A DNA stretch of 34,500 nt from a virus: positions 1 through 34,500 of IMG/VR virus record IMGVR_UViG_3300018424_000003. The stretch is one strand, 5' to 3'. The notes beneath the pieces are model-generated. The model searched no databases. It was not told the DNA's origin and saw only the letters and a program-made list of their open reading frames with translations. The position numbers were made by a program, and so were the translations under genes. Numbering within the stretch: position 1 is the stretch's first letter; the number at the start of each line of letters is the position of its first letter. Of the stretch, positions 6,218 through 12,143 are shown piece by piece.

Positions 6218-6656
6218 TAGAGTAATTTTAGTAGGGAATTTAGGAAACGATCCTGAAATTAGGATAACTCCAGAGGGAAAAGAGATAGCAACTTTTTCTC
6301 TAGCAACTTCTGAGAACTGGAGGGATACATCAACTGGCGAACGTAAAGAAAGAACAGAATGGCACCGCGTGATTGTGTTCTCTCAAGGTTTAGTCGGTAT
6401 AGTAAAGAGTTACGTCAAAAAAGGCACAAAACTCTACCTAGAGGGTTCACTTCAAACCAGAAAATGGACCGATAAGCAAGGAGTTGAGAAATATACAACC
6501 GAAGTAGCTCTTAATAATTTCAATTCAACTTTACATATTCTTGACTCCAAGAATACTGACACACATTGGCAGGAAAAGGCAGAAGATAAAAGCTGGAAAG
6601 ATGCTTTACCCAGTAATAAAGAAAAGGCAGAAGTTGATGATGAGATTCCATTTTAA
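6207..6656 (+). CDS. ssb: Single-stranded DNA-binding protein, 149 aa
   Basis: A standard OB-fold SSB: N-R-V-I-L-V-G-N-L-G-N-D-P-E-I-R at 3-18, F-S-L-A-T-S-E-N-W-R at 30-39, E-W-H-R-V-I-V-F at 51-58 and G-T-K-L-Y-L-E-G-S-L near 73-82. The acidic tail ends D-D-E-I-P-F, the tip that binds partner proteins such as recombination and repair enzymes. Length is slightly below bacterial SSBs, as usual in phages. It sits in the RecT/exonuclease operon and would protect single strands made there. Confidence 0.95.
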   Translation: MTINRVILVGNLGNDPEIRITPEGKEIATFSLATSENWRDTSTGERKERTEWHRVIVFSQGLVGIVKSYVKKGTKLYLEGSLQTRKWTDKQGVEKYTTEVALNNFNSTLHILDSKNTDTHWQEKAEDKSWKDALPSNKEKAEVDDEIPF

Positions 6657-6712
6657 CTAATCCTGAATTAAAGAAAGACTAAGAATATCAACTTAATAAA
6701 ATTAACGGGAAA

Positions 6713-6970
6713 ATGACAAAAATTACAAATATTAAAGATATTGAAGTTTTTGATGGTTATAGTTGGACAATTTATGATAAAGCCACGAACACAATAAGTT
6801 ATGCATGTTCGGATAGAGGCTTTGTTTCTGAGGAGCCTAACGATTACTGGCAGCTTTGGATTAAACGAAATACCTTTGGCACAAAAGAATATGAAGAAGA
6901 GCAGCTTGGTTGGAAAGAGTATCAAAAAAGAAATATAGAGGCAGAACAACAATGGCAAGAAGAGGCCTAG
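6713..6970 (+). CDS. Hypothetical protein, 85 aa
   Basis: Acidic and Trp-rich (Y-S-W-T-I-Y-D, N-D-Y-W-Q-L-W-I, W-K-E-Y-Q-K-R), with a helical Gln/Glu-rich end. Its last 19 bases overlap the start of the VRR-NUC gene in another frame. The Trp/Tyr pattern with beta-like spacing suggests a small folded domain. No family recognised. Confidence 0.6.
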   Translation: MTKITNIKDIEVFDGYSWTIYDKATNTISYACSDRGFVSEEPNDYWQLWIKRNTFGTKEYEEEQLGWKEYQKRNIEAEQQWQEEA

Positions 6971-7338
6971 GAAAGGAAGACTATTTTCACAAAAACTTAG
7001 CATCCATAATAAAAGGATATGAATCTTACGGCAAGTTAAATTGCTCTTGGTGGAGTTATGATGCTAGCGGAGAGAATAGAGCGCTCAAGACAGGACAATT
7101 ATTAAAGGCAAAAGGGCTGCGTCCAGGAAAGGCGGATTATGAGTTTAGAAAACTAAAGGGTGAGATAATGTACCATATATACCTTGAATGTAAAACTGAA
7201 ACAGGAAAGCAATCAAGTAGCCAGAAAGAATTTGAAGAAACTTGTAAGGAGTCTATGAATGATAAGTATTACATAGCAAGATCGATGGAAGATGCCATGA
7301 GTATTTTAGAAAAAGAAGGAATAATAGATTTGTTATAA
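6952..7338 (+). CDS. VRR-NUC domain nuclease, 128 aa
   Basis: From the ATG at 6952 (M-A-R-R-G-L-G-K-E-D), the PD-(D/E)XK set of VRR-NUC proteins is visible: R-P-G-K-A-D at 57-62 with Asp62, Y-L-E-C-K-T at 77-82 with Glu79 and Lys81, then G-K-Q-S-S-S-Q-K at 85-92 with Gln91. Stand-alone VRR-NUC proteins of phages cut branched or flap DNA, consistent with the recombination operon. An upstream in-frame ATG at 6910 would add 14 residues lying inside the previous gene; I prefer 6952 because the family starts close to here. Confidence 0.85.
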   Translation: MARRGLGKEDYFHKNLASIIKGYESYGKLNCSWWSYDASGENRALKTGQLLKAKGLRPGKADYEFRKLKGEIMYHIYLECKTETGKQSSSQKEFEETCKESMNDKYYIARSMEDAMSILEKEGIIDLL

Positions 7339-7340
7339 AG

Positions 7341-7568
7341 ATGACAGCCCAGATAATTAACATAAAAGATCTAAGGGAAATAAAAAACTTAAAAGATGAA
7401 ATGAAAAAAGCAGATGAACCACATTATCAAGGTGAATTAATATGCCTAAACTGCCATGATAGAGCGCAGAACGTTTGGAACCAAAAGATTCCGCTAAGAT
7501 ATCTAATATGTCAACAATGTCGTGTTCAGGGCATGTTAATTGCTACAGGGGCAGAGTGGTTTTTATAA
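7341..7568 (+). CDS. Zinc-ribbon-like protein, 75 aa
   Basis: Two Cys pairs, C-L-N-C-H-D and C-Q-Q-C, are spaced about 30 residues apart in a basic-to-hydrophobic context, a zinc-ribbon pattern. The N-terminus is a charged helix (L-K-D-E-M-K-K). It begins two bases after the VRR-NUC stop and is the last gene of the early operon. It may be a small nucleic-acid-binding accessory, but no family is recognised. Confidence 0.65.
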   Translation: MTAQIINIKDLREIKNLKDEMKKADEPHYQGELICLNCHDRAQNVWNQKIPLRYLICQQCRVQGMLIATGAEWFL

Positions 7569-7582
7569 TAAAAATTAATAAA

Positions 7583-7608
7583 TTGACACTTAACCACAAC
7601 AATATAAT
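7583..7608 (+). promoter_or_regulatory. Candidate promoter, consensus boxes but short spacer
   Basis: TTGACA (7583-7588) and TATAAT (7603-7608) both match the consensus, but only 14 bases separate them, below the usual 16-18. It is followed by a 170-base leader with strong pairing and then the gene at 7782. Either a weak or activator-dependent promoter, or coincidence in AT-rich DNA. Confidence 0.4.
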
Positions 7609-7654
7609 TTAGAAAATAATGTAGGACTAAAATAAGGCTTTCTTTTTGAATCAT

Positions 7655-7772
7655 CTCCCCCTTTTTTATCCTGCGTTGTTTTCTAGTTTTTTGCATTGCT
7701 AGATCTATATTGATGTGAATAGGGCCTAGCCTCTTTCTTTGGAAGGGGGAGGGGGTTAGGCTTCAATTAAAT
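7655..7772 (+). other. Structured leader with two competing pairings
   Basis: GCCTAGCC (7724-7731) pairs with GGTTAGGC (7755-7762), and the inner CCTCTTTC can pair with a G-run by G-C and G-U pairs. The same G-rich strand AAGGGGGAG (7743-7751) is perfectly complementary to CTCCCCCTT at 7655-7663. The two folds exclude each other, like an attenuator or switch. No T-run follows the hairpin. The segment stands out as G/C-rich in AT-rich DNA. Function inferred. Confidence 0.4.
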
Positions 7773-7781
7773 TTATTATTA

Positions 7782-7970
7782 ATGGACGCTGAAGAGAAGA
7801 TAGTCGAAATAAAGAGAAAAAATGCTTTCAGTAATCATAAAAATATTTATATTTTAAAGCTAAGAATTAAGGAACTTGAAGAAGAGAATAAGTCATTAAA
7901 ACAAAATTATGCTGTGGCTATAGGTACCATTGAGGATTTGATTAACAATGATGAAAACTACAGTGAGTAA
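7782..7970 (+). CDS. Small coiled-coil protein, 62 aa
   Basis: The centre is a heptad-like helix (L-K-L-R-I-K-E-L-E-E-E-N-K-S-L-K-Q-N-Y), as in leucine-zipper scaffolds; the start is basic and the end acidic. It is alone between two gene-poor regions and follows a structured leader. No family recognised; possibly regulatory. Confidence 0.5.
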   Translation: MDAEEKIVEIKRKNAFSNHKNIYILKLRIKELEEENKSLKQNYAVAIGTIEDLINNDENYSE

Positions 7971-8277
7971 GCGCCAGACAAGAATATGGCATTGTACATA
8001 AGAAATGTTATGTAAACTTATTTCCTTGAAAAATAAAAAATAAAATACTATGTTACGCATTAACTGTAGCAATACAGTTACTTTTATTTTAGTCCAAAAT
8101 AAGCCAACTATGGTAATGTATACTAAATTATGAACTTAGTGTACATTGCTATAAGGATGTGTACTAAATAAAGATAGTGTAAATACGTTATAACCCATTA
8201 TACGACGATAAACTTGTTATAAGTTTAATCTACAGTAGAATTCTTTTAGATTAAAAATAACAAACAAATTACATAAA
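7971..8277. promoter_or_regulatory. 307-base intergenic region with five inverted repeats
   Basis: No gene is seen. Inverted repeats: TACATAA/TTATGTA (7995-8014); TAACTGTA-GCAA-TACAGTTA (8061-8080), followed by a T-rich CTTTTATTTT, a possible terminator; an 18-base-pair stem at 8109-8126/8136-8153 with three G-U pairs and a nine-base loop; AAACTT/AAGTTT (8210-8226); TTTAATCTA/TAGATTAAA (8224-8255). Motif TACTAAAT occurs in the long stem and again near 8163. It lies where early genes end and late genes begin, so it may hold the late control region or a structured RNA. Confidence 0.55.
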
Positions 8278-8799
8278 ATGAAAATAATACAAGCATTAAA
8301 AGAGATTCCTTTAATTGAGAAAAGGATTGAAAAAAATAATCAAGATATTCAGAAATATGCATCTTATTGTAACAAGATAGGCCCTTCTTTCAAAGATAAA
8401 AATGAACAAGAAAAACAGGTATTAGGCTTAATACAATCTACTATAGATCTTTGCAATAGAAGATTAGCTTTAAGAAAAGCTTTAGCTAAAACTAATGCAA
8501 CCCTAACTTTGAAGATTGAAGATAAGGAGCTAACCATTGTAGAATGGCTTGAATATAATAACAAGGTAGGGCAACTTATTATTAATGCCTATAATGGCCT
8601 TAATAATGTTAACGGCATTAAGCAGATGAATGAGTCTGGAGGTGTTAATCAAAATGATGTTGAGCAGGCCTTAGTTGTAAGGTGCTTTGATGAAAAGAAA
8701 AAAAATTCTGGCTTAGAAGAAGCTCAACAAATTCTTGATAAAATTACTGGGGCTCTAGAGGTATTTAATGCTACAAATGATTTAATAGAACCGGTATAA
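8278..8799 (+). CDS. Hypothetical helical protein, 173 aa
   Basis: Mostly helical: a charged coiled-coil N-terminus (I-P-L-I-E-K-R-I-E-K-N-N-Q-D-I-Q), a middle L-C-N-R-R-L-A-L-R-K-A-L-A-K-T-N-A-T and a C-terminal acidic helix. The middle pattern (R-L-A-L-R-K-A-L-A-K-T-N-A-T-L-T-L, then W-L-E-Y-N-N-K) loosely resembles DIP1984-type small helical proteins, a weak similarity only. Position just ahead of the terminase genes. Confidence 0.6.
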   Translation: MKIIQALKEIPLIEKRIEKNNQDIQKYASYCNKIGPSFKDKNEQEKQVLGLIQSTIDLCNRRLALRKALAKTNATLTLKIEDKELTIVEWLEYNNKVGQLIINAYNGLNNVNGIKQMNESGGVNQNDVEQALVVRCFDEKKKNSGLEEAQQILDKITGALEVFNATNDLIEPV

Positions 8800-9058
8800 T
8801 GAGATTTATATTCAGTGTAAATTGAGAATATAAGGACGTTTTGGAGGTGAGCGTTATCATCTCTATAATTATACTGCAAACGAAATAGCTTAGGGAGCTA
8901 TTATTACTTCAAGACTCAAGTTTTAAGTTTTAAGTTTTTTTTATAGTAAGACCCAAGACTAAAGTAGTAAGCATTATGGAAATCCAGGTTTAGTTAAGCC
9001 CTCTTTATGGCAACTCTATAACTACTGGCTGCTGAATATATTTAATTTAAAATGAAAA
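8800..9058. other. Intergenic region with hairpins and a 7-bp tandem repeat
   Basis: No gene seen. GAGGTGA/TCATCTC (8844-8863) and AATAGCT/AGCTATT (8884-8902) form short hairpins. AAGTTTT is repeated three times head to tail (8918-8938) and runs into a T-tract. GACTAAA near 8951 could pair with TTTAGTT near 8991. It precedes the terminase operon and may be an untranslated leader or small RNA. Confidence 0.4.
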
Positions 9059-9328
9059 ATGGCAAAGAAAAAAGGATCTCCAAAAACAGGTGGTAGAAAA
9101 AAAGGAACGCCAAACAAAGTTTCAACTAACGGCAAGAAAGCAATTCAAGAAGTATTTGAAAACCTAGGTGGCGCTGAAGGATTAAAGATGTGGGCAATGA
9201 AGGATGAAAGAAATTTGGAAGCCTTCTATACTAAAATCTTCCCAAGAGTTGTGCCAACTGCTCTTGCTAATGATGAAGAAAGACCCCTACTCCCTTCTCT
9301 TAACATTATGTTAAGTTCTGATGGATAA
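9059..9328 (+). CDS. Small terminase-like protein, 89 aa
   Basis: Starts with a basic, flexible G-G-R-K-K-G-T-P-N-K motif (residues 11-20) typical of small phage DNA-binding and terminase-small-type proteins. A helical segment (A-I-Q-E-V-F-E-N-L-G-G-A-E-G-L-K-M-W-A) and a short tail (F-Y-T-K-I-F-P-R-V-V-P) follow, as in proteins annotated as terminase small subunits of podoviruses. Its end overlaps terL by eight bases. Packaging recognition role inferred from position and motif; an ATG at 9052 in another frame is not used. Confidence 0.7.
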   Translation: MAKKKGSPKTGGRKKGTPNKVSTNGKKAIQEVFENLGGAEGLKMWAMKDERNLEAFYTKIFPRVVPTALANDEERPLLPSLNIMLSSDG

Positions 9329-11951
9329 TACGGCTGAGGAAATTAACCTAAGCTTACATCCCAAGCAATCACAATGTTTTCTAAGTGATGCAACAGAGAT
9401 ATTATATGGTGGTGCTGCAGGAGGTGGTAAAGCAGAGAGACTAACTAATCTTATAGCAACTCCTTCTAAATTTACTCAAATAGGCGATCTAAAAGTAGGT
9501 GATGAGGTTTTTAATAGCAAAGGCCAGATAACAGAGATTACTGCTGTACATGAGGTAAATCAAAATCCTGATTGTTACAGTGTGATATTTAATACAGGAG
9601 AATCTATAGATTGTGATGCAAATCACCTCTGGGTTACGATGAATGATAAAGAAAGGGAGCAGGCATTAAGATTAACCCCAGAGTTTAGGCAAAGAAGAAG
9701 AAAAAATAGAGCAAGTAGAGCGTTAGAGAATCCTAAAAAAAAATCATCTCAAATAAATATAACTAACTTAAATCAAGAAAGAGAGTATATTTATAAAGAA
9801 CCTCCATTGGGAAAAGAAAGAACAACGAAAGAAATTCTAAAAACTTTAAAGATAAAGCATGGTAAAATAGAAAGACCTAATCATTCAGTAGATGTTTGTG
9901 GCGCATTAGATTTGCCAAGACAAGATTTATTAATATCGCCTTATTTACTAGGCTTATGGTTAGGTGATGGTTGTAAATCTACAGGGTTAATGGGTATGTT
10001 GGAGTCTGATCTTAGAGAATGCTTAAAACATGCTCCAGAAGAAATTGAGTATGAAAGATTGCTTAAAGGCTATAAGCAGCCTTATCTTAGAGTTAAAATT
10101 AAATATTTTAAAGATTACCTTAAATTATTAGGGATTCTAGGTAAAAAAAGAATCCCAACCCAATATCTAAGAGCATCAATAGAGCAGCGAAAAGAGCTTC
10201 TACAAGGTATAATGGATACAGACGGCTCTTGCGATAAGAGGGGTCAGTGTGAATTAGGATTATCAGATAGAGATTTAATAGAAGATGTACATGAACTAAT
10301 ATCATCATTAGGAATAATAGCAACCATAAGAACTAAAGAGTTAAGTAAAAAAAATCCAAAATATAAAGATAGCCATAGGCTTAAATTTGTAGCAGATTTT
10401 CCAGTATTTAAGATCAAGAGAAAGCTAAATAGACAAAAGATGACAGATCTAAGGGCAACTACAAAAAGAAGATATATTGTAGATGTGAAGCCTATTCCAA
10501 CAGTACCTATGCGCTGTATTACCGTAGCATGTCCAACAGGAACATATTTAACAGGCAGATCTTTTATTCCCACTCACAATTCCCACGCAATGCGCGTAAT
10601 AGCGCTAGCATATGCATTAGAAATTCCTAATATACAAATATATCTTTTCCGTAGACTATCAGAAGATCTTAAGAAGAACCATTTAGATGGGCCAAGTGGT
10701 TTTGCTAACCTACTCTCCCCTTTTGTTAACTCTGGTGGCGTTAAAATTAACTACAGCTCTAACCAAATAGTTTTTAGTAATGGTAGCAAAATACATCTAT
10801 GTCACTGCCAACACGAAAAAGATAAAAATAAATATCAAGGTGTAGAAATTAATGTATTGCTAATAGATGAGCTTACACATTTTACTGAAGATATATATAA
10901 ATTCCTAAGATCACGTGTTCGTCTTGGGTCATTAGACGTTCCTGAAAAATATAAAAGCAAGCTTCCTAAGATAATTGCCTCCTCTAACCCTGGTGGCATA
11001 GGTCATGACTTTGTAAAGCACACCTTTATTGACAATAAGGATCCTATGAAGGTTTACCAAGTTCCTGATGAAGAAGGTGGAATGTTAAGGCAATTTATTC
11101 CTGCTAAATTGATTGACAATCCAACAATGCAGGAAAACGATCCTCTATATTCAGCCAAGCTTCTTGGTTTAGGTGGGGCTATGGCTAAGGCTATGCTTGA
11201 GGGTGATTGGGATGCAATAGAAGGTGCCTATTTTGATAGATGGGATAAAGATAAACATGTGATAGATTCATTTATCATCCCTGCTGGTTGGTTTAAGGTC
11301 AGGGCCTTTGATTGGGGATATTCTGCGCCGTTTTGTACGTTATGGGGAGCAATAAGTGATGGCAGCATTATAAATATCAATGGAAAGCCTATAGTTTATC
11401 CACGTGATTCAATAATAATTTATAGAGAATACTATGGAACCACAGGAAAACCGAACCAAGGAATAAAGTTAACCGCAGGAGAAGTTGCAAAAAACACGAG
11501 GCAGATGCAAATAGGAGAAGAGATGGGAATACAGGTTGCTGATCCTGCTATATTTGATGTAAGTAGTGGTATTTCACTTGCTGAACAGATGGCTAAAGAA
11601 GGAGTTTTGTACCATCCAGCTGATAATAAGCGTATTGCAGGATGGCAACAAATTAGAGATAGACTTATGGGAGTTGATGGAAAACCCCTACTCTACATTA
11701 TGAATACATGCAAGAACCTAATTAGAACTTTACCAATAATGCAATATGACAATACTCGTCCTGAGGATTTAGATACTAAAATGGAGGATCATGCGGTGGA
11801 TACATTAAGATATTTATGTATGAGTCGCCCTATTACTATTGATTTACCAAAAGGTCCTCTGGAGATCGCTGATCAGTGGCATAAAGATTTCAATCCTAAG
11901 AATGTGCGTGCTCAAATCAAAAGAAAAAACAATAAGAAAAGCTTTGAATAG
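9321..11951 (+). CDS. terL: Terminase large subunit containing an intein, 876 aa precursor (about 493 aa spliced)
   Basis: The precursor starts with an N-terminal ATPase segment ending G-G-A-A-G-G-G-K (residues 30-37). A 383-residue intein (38-420) follows, and the P-loop resumes as S-H-A-M-R-V at 421. Downstream are a Walker B-like V-L-L-I-D-E-L-T and a nuclease half with F-D-W-G-Y-S and a final D-H-A-V-D-T-L-R-Y. This is the packaging motor and headful-type nuclease that fills the capsid through the portal. Without splicing the ATPase would be broken, since the Walker A motif is split exactly between Lys and Ser. The start overlaps the upstream gene by eight bases and the TAG stop abuts the tRNA gene on the other strand. 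Confidence 0.92.
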   Translation: MDNTAEEINLSLHPKQSQCFLSDATEILYGGAAGGGKAERLTNLIATPSKFTQIGDLKVGDEVFNSKGQITEITAVHEVNQNPDCYSVIFNTGESIDCDANHLWVTMNDKEREQALRLTPEFRQRRRKNRASRALENPKKKSSQINITNLNQEREYIYKEPPLGKERTTKEILKTLKIKHGKIERPNHSVDVCGALDLPRQDLLISPYLLGLWLGDGCKSTGLMGMLESDLRECLKHAPEEIEYERLLKGYKQPYLRVKIKYFKDYLKLLGILGKKRIPTQYLRASIEQRKELLQGIMDTDGSCDKRGQCELGLSDRDLIEDVHELISSLGIIATIRTKELSKKNPKYKDSHRLKFVADFPVFKIKRKLNRQKMTDLRATTKRRYIVDVKPIPTVPMRCITVACPTGTYLTGRSFIPTHNSHAMRVIALAYALEIPNIQIYLFRRLSEDLKKNHLDGPSGFANLLSPFVNSGGVKINYSSNQIVFSNGSKIHLCHCQHEKDKNKYQGVEINVLLIDELTHFTEDIYKFLRSRVRLGSLDVPEKYKSKLPKIIASSNPGGIGHDFVKHTFIDNKDPMKVYQVPDEEGGMLRQFIPAKLIDNPTMQENDPLYSAKLLGLGGAMAKAMLEGDWDAIEGAYFDRWDKDKHVIDSFIIPAGWFKVRAFDWGYSAPFCTLWGAISDGSIININGKPIVYPRDSIIIYREYYGTTGKPNQGIKLTAGEVAKNTRQMQIGEEMGIQVADPAIFDVSSGISLAEQMAKEGVLYHPADNKRIAGWQQIRDRLMGVDGKPLLYIMNTCKNLIRTLPIMQYDNTRPEDLDTKMEDHAVDTLRYLCMSRPITIDLPKGPLEIADQWHKDFNPKNVRAQIKRKNNKKSFE
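9432..10580 (+). mobile_element. Class 3-type intein with LAGLIDADG homing endonuclease, 383 aa, in terL
   Basis: The inserted segment begins Ala-Glu-Arg-Leu (no Cys, Ser or Thr at position 1) and ends P-T-H-N before Ser+1. It has a block A (I-G-D-L-K-V-G-D-E-V-F, 17-27), block B with H65-L-W67, block F with R-C362-I-T-V and Thr381 in T-H-N. Trp, Cys and Thr at these places make the WCT motif that defines class 3 inteins, which splice without residue 1 as nucleophile. The endonuclease motifs L-L-G-L-W-L-G-D-G (intein 172-180) and L-L-Q-G-I-M-D-T-D-G (256-265) are both present with their Asp residues, so the homing enzyme looks intact. Confidence 0.88.
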
Positions 11952-12023
11952 CTGGGACGGCAGGATTCGAACCTGCGCATGGCGGGATCAAAACCCGCTG
12001 CCTTACCGCTTGGCTACGTCCCA
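11952..12023 (-). tRNA. tRNA-Gln (anticodon UUG)
   Basis: On the minus strand the 72 bases fold into a full cloverleaf: acceptor TGGGACG/CGTCCCA with discriminator G, D-arm AGCCAAGCGGTAAGGC, anticodon stem GCGGG/CCCGC around loop TTTTGAT (anticodon TTG), and T-arm GCAGG-TTCGAAT-CCTGC. CCA is not encoded. U1-A72 and G73 are Gln identity features. The gene abuts the terL stop on the opposite strand and is antisense to late transcription. It reads CAA and CAG; it is not an amber suppressor. Its sequence is close to alphaproteobacterial tRNA-Gln as I remember them. Confidence 0.93.
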
Positions 12024-12096
12024 AAATTTACTTGCAAATTAAAATTTTTCATATAATAATAACACGCAAATCCTAATTGTACAAGGCTGACATGCG

Positions 12097-12137
12097 TTGT
12101 TTATCGTAAAGGATGATAAAAGAAGAACGATAAACAA
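12097..12137 (+). promoter_or_regulatory. 11-bp inverted repeat just before the portal gene
   Basis: TTGTTTATCGT (12097-12107) and ACGATAAACAA (12127-12137) pair perfectly around a 19-base loop holding GGATG. The stem ends six bases before the portal ATG at 12144. It could be an operator or an mRNA hairpin near the start codon. No T-run follows. Confidence 0.55.
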
Positions 12138-12143
12138 GCTTTA

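Noticed and set aside
10244-10573. 109-aa minus-strand frame in the intein
   Set aside because: Antisense to the intein coding frame, whose motifs are clear; a shadow.
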